Positions 8,251 to 10,947 of a stretch of 10,947 nucleotides of DNA are shown piece by piece (within the stretch, counting starts at the first letter, position 1; every line of letters begins with the position of its first letter). The translations under genes were made by a program, and so were the position numbers. The stretch spans positions 1 through 10,947 of the forward strand of contig JAIVFJ010000747.1 in the NCBI GenBank assembly GCA_025765615.1, given 5' to 3'. Source of the DNA: Zopfochytrium polystomum (Eukaryota; Chytridiomycota; Chytridiomycetes; Chytridiales; Chytridiaceae). The notes under the pieces were generated by a model, which was not told the DNA's origin, searched no databases, and worked only from the letters and a program-made list of their open reading frames with translations.

Positions 8251-8417
8251 CCGCCTAATTTATTATTTATTTTCGGCACTTGAACATACACTCATAGGGT
8301 TGGCATTTCACCAACAGATCAACTGCTTAGTGCTCAATACTGGAGGCAGTAACTTGCTCTTTTACATTCTTTTGTCAGTTTCTGTGTTTTGGCTCACTTG
8401 CTTAGCCAGTTGTTTCT

Positions 8418-8437
8418 CTGATTGTAATCAGTTTTTT
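8418..8437 (+). terminator. Hairpin followed by T6, possible RNA polymerase III stop
   Basis: CTGATT and AATCAG form a perfect 6-bp inverted repeat around GT, followed at once by G and six T (8432-8437). Pol III stops at T runs on the RNA-like strand. It could equally be chance in AT-rich DNA. Confidence 0.25.
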
Positions 8438-8933
8438 CCACTCAGTATGGATTTTCTTTGGTCTCGCAAGTTGCAATGTGTTTGGTGTTGCCCGTGAGAG
8501 ACAGAAAGTTCCTCGCTCCGTTTTAACGCACACAAACCTCCACTGTATGCCAACTCGGAGAGTTAATTTTTTTTTATTGCAACCTTTCCTTCCTTCATCT
8601 ATGAAAAGGCTGTATTAGCCCCTCCTCCTGGCCTTCGTGGGGGCTGGCTAACGAAACAGAGGGAGTTCCCCCCTGGGTAGGAAAGGGTCATTGAACAGCT
8701 CACAAAATTTAACAATGTCGTCACCACGGCCCACTGATGTGATGCCGCCGCAACGATAGAGAGGGATAAGACTGGTGCTTTGCGCAGAGTGGGTTTGAGA
8801 TGTTTTCCTTTTGCAATGGTGAGCGCCGCCGTCCTCCCTGGGCTGGGTCTGATAGCCAAGTCGTCGCTGGGCCAGCCAGATTGGACCCGTTTTGTCTGTG
8901 GGCGTGTGTGAGCGTGTCCGACAAAGGCTGACC

Positions 8934-10947
8934 ATGCCAGATCGCGAGCCGCTGCCGCCGTCGTCGCAGCACGCTCATCGCCATCACCCTCAGCAGCAGC
9001 AGCAACGTCACCCGCCTAATAATACCCATCATCATCGTCATCATCTTCATTCGCATCATACGCAGCAGCAGCAGCAGCAGCGACCTCGTCCGCACGCGCA
9101 CCAGCACCAGCAGCAACAGCAACAGCAACAGCAACCAACAGCAACAGCGACCCGCGCAGGAGCAGCGATCTGGGGCGCAAAGCCGCAACAGCGGCGGCGA
9201 TCGCCGTCAAGGCAGCTTCAGTCAAAACGATGTGCAGCAGGGTCCGCACCATCAGCACCGCCAGCACGCTTTCTCCAGGCCAAACCACCACCAGCAGCAC
9301 CAGCAGCACCAGCAGCAGCAACAGCTGCTGCACGGGCGAGCAGGAGGCGGCCCGAACGGCGGATCATTCTCCCCCATCGCGCGTCATCGCCCGCCGCCGC
9401 TCCCGCCATTGCCGCTGCCACGTTTACCGCCGCCGCCGCCGCCGCCGCTGCCCCCACAGCCAGCTCGCCAGCACAACAACAACAGCAACCCAAACAGCAC
9501 CGGCGCCAACGCAGCGATCGCTGCCGCCGCCGCCGCAGCAGCAGCCGCCGCCCGCCGCGCCCGCCGCCGCGTCCGCCCACCGCGCCGCCCTACGTCCCCG
9601 CAGCCCGTTCGGTCCCTGACCGACACCCCACCGCCCACTAGACCGCGGCCGCGTCCGTCACACCACCTCGGCAACGGCGGCGGCAGCGGCCGCCAGCAGC
9701 AGCGCGGCACCGGCGAGGCGCATACATCTGCGCCCCCGCCGCCGCCTCAGCCGACCCCGACCCCATCGCGTCCGTCGTCGTGGAACGTCACCGCGAATCA
9801 GCACCCCACAACGCGCCCGCAGCACCACGCGCAGGCGTTTCAACAGCTCGCGGACCACCTGCAAAGGGCGTACCCGCAGACGTTGAGCAACTACGGCGGC
9901 CACAACCAGAACGATGGGTTCCCTGCGTACACGTTTGTCGAGCGCAGAGCCGGCGGCGGCGGCGGCGACCGGATGGCGGCGGCGGCGGGGACGCCGATGC
10001 AGCCACCGCTGCCGCCTTGGGGCGTCGTCGTCAACCCGGCGGGGGCGGCCGTAGCCGCCGGACACAGCGCTGCCGCCGAGGCCGGACCACTGCCCGTGCC
10101 GATGCAACAGCAGCAGCTACACAGCAGCAGCAGCCGGGACAGTCGAAGCGCGCGCGGAAGGCGGCAAACGCGTTGGCCGCAGCTGCTGCTGCTGCCGCAA
10201 CGGCCGCGGCAGCTGCTGCGGCGGCCGCGACCGCCGCCGCAGGCGCGCGGGTCGTGATTGTCGAGCGTCGGCGCGGGGACGAAGACGCGGGACCTGCCGC
10301 TGCTGCCGCCACTGCCGCCGCCGCCGGGGCGCTTCCGTGGAGGTCCTGGGATACTCAGCAGCAGCCGCAGCACCAGTCGCCGCGGCGGCCGCGGGACAGC
10401 CCGGACCGCGCGCACCAGCACCACCAACAGCAGCAGCATCAGGAGCGCGGCGTATTCGCCGGCAGCCGCCGCCGGGCCGGCGTGGTGGGGCGCCGGCGGC
10501 GGGGCGGCAGCGACTCCTCTGTGCCGCCGTGGCGCGGGGTGAGGTTGGGGCTGGTGTGGTGGTGGGTGGAGCGGTCACAGGTGGACGGCAGACGCGGGGT
10601 CGGCGGCGCCGGCGCCGAGCAGGAAGCGGCGGCGACGACGGCGATAGTGGTGCGTGGCCGTCGCCGCTGCCGCCAGAGTTGGGGAAGAAGGGCAAAGCGC
10701 GGATGGGGGCGCGGCGGCCGCCTCCAACGCCAAAGGTGAGCCGTTGGGTCCGCCAAACCAACACTAACCAAACAAACAAAAAAAAAAAAAAAAAAAAAAA
10801 ACCACCAGCGCAACCCCGTCCCAATCGCCGTACCCGGCCGCAACACCAGCTTCGTCGCCTCGGACGCCGACGACAACGACGACGACGGAGGAGACGCTCA
10901 GCCGCCCGACGAAACCGACGAGGACGGTTCTCCACTCCGACGACGAC
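8934..10947 (+). CDS. Gln/His/Pro/Ala-rich protein of unknown function, 5' part, cut by the right edge
   Basis: I do not recognise this protein. ATG 8934 has a good context (CTGACCATGCC) and starts MPDREPLPPSSQHAHRHHP. The N-terminal 400 or so residues are dominated by Gln, His, Pro and Ala runs (for example THHHRHHLHSHH and CAG/CAA repeats at 9061-9136). The most complex segment is FQQLADHLQRAYPQTLSNYG with NQNDGFPAYTFVERR (about 9838-9946), possibly the only folded part. A basic patch GQSKRARKAANAL (about 10136-10175) could be a nuclear localisation signal; poly-Ala and VVIVERRRGDED follow. The exon ends ELGKKGKARMGARRPPPTPK at 10735. After a 73-nt intron, RNPVPIAVPGRNTSFVASDA leads to an acidic Asp-rich tail still open at the edge. 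Frame changes occur near 9135, 10110 and between 10330 and 10620. The composition suggests a transcription or chromatin regulator; this is inference only. Confidence 0.6.
9061..9136. repeat. CAG/CAA repeat tracts
   Basis: Interrupted CAG and CAA units at 9062-9081 and about 9104-9136 encode poly-Gln in the downstream gene. Further CAG clusters occur at about 9291-9330, 10109-10134 and 10428-10440. Confidence 0.88.
10736..10808 (+). other. Intron of the Gln-rich gene
   Basis: GTGAGC donor after CCAAAG, branch point CACTAACC, then an A24 run (about 10778-10801) and acceptor CCACCAG; 73 nt, phase 0. It joins a basic exon end to the acidic downstream exon. A poly-A tract instead of poly-pyrimidine before the acceptor is unusual. 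Confidence 0.75.

Larger units (their letters stand above)
7611..8933. promoter_or_regulatory. Divergent 1.3 kb intergenic region with an AT-rich core
   Basis: It separates the esterase start (minus) from the Gln-rich gene start (plus), so it should hold both promoters. 7611-7960 is mixed sequence; 7961-8590 is clearly AT-richer than anything else in the window and free of simple repeats; 8590-8933 returns to moderate GC. A TATA-like TTATATATTA lies at 7988-7997. Hairpins occur at 8218-8250, 8390-8408, 8418-8431 and 8615-8651. Short ORFs of 60-100 codons occur on both strands, but none has repeat structure, splice support or a recognisable motif. I see no tRNA A/B boxes or snRNA signatures. 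Confidence 0.5.

Noticed and set aside
7961..8590. Known structured RNA (U6, U2, SRP, RNase P/MRP, TPP riboswitch, tRNA)
   Set aside because: None of the conserved core sequences of these RNAs is visible; only generic hairpins.
8599..8859. 86-codon open frame on the minus strand in the intergenic region
   Set aside because: Starts at TTG, not ATG, has no motif, and lies in the leader or promoter region of the next gene.
1..10947. CRISPR array, prophage or insertion sequence
   Set aside because: All repeats are microsatellites or homopolymers; no spaced direct repeats, transposase or terminal inverted repeats were seen, and the genes are intron-containing eukaryotic ones.

Overview
The window is nuclear DNA from a eukaryote, most likely a GC-rich, early-diverging (chytrid-like) fungus. 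This rests on short GT-AG introns with CTAAC or CTGAC branch points, dense trinucleotide and homopolymer repeats, and proteins of general eukaryotic type. The lineage is inferred; no marker gene fixes it. I see no phage, plasmid, insertion sequence, CRISPR array, tRNA or rRNA.

Layout. 1-433 (-): 5' part of an unrecognised, Lys/Ala/Thr-repeat protein with one intron, running off the left edge. 434-907: divergent intergenic region. 908-2922 (+): HGH1, the eEF2-specific folding factor, in five exons, two of them tiny (18 and 33 nt). 2923-3044: short convergent intergenic gap. About 3045-4686 (-): PIH1-domain protein (R2TP/HSP90 co-chaperone type) with at least two introns. 4850-7610 (-): DUF676/ROG1-like serine esterase with a GHSLGG nucleophile elbow and a long His/Asp-rich insertion. 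7611-8933: a 1.3 kb divergent intergenic region with an AT-rich core that can fold into several hairpins. 8934-10947 (+): Gln/His/Pro/Ala-rich protein of unknown function with a basic patch, one intron, and an acidic second exon cut by the right edge.

Reading frames are broken many times in all four long genes, usually by one base at short homopolymers or simple repeats, while conserved domains continue across each break and splice sites stay intact. I read this mainly as uncorrected indel errors in the assembly, not as pseudogenes. Coordinates given for a gene are therefore locus limits; no single frame covers any of them, and all four need frame repair. HGH1 and the PIH1 protein are both chaperone cofactors and sit tail to tail about 120 nt apart, but nothing here proves shared regulation. 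I did not find a clearly new multi-gene system. The most unusual signals are a 37-nt A run that reads as twelve AAA codons in frame with a spliced gene, the micro-exon start of HGH1, the His/Asp insertion in the esterase, and the structured AT-rich island.
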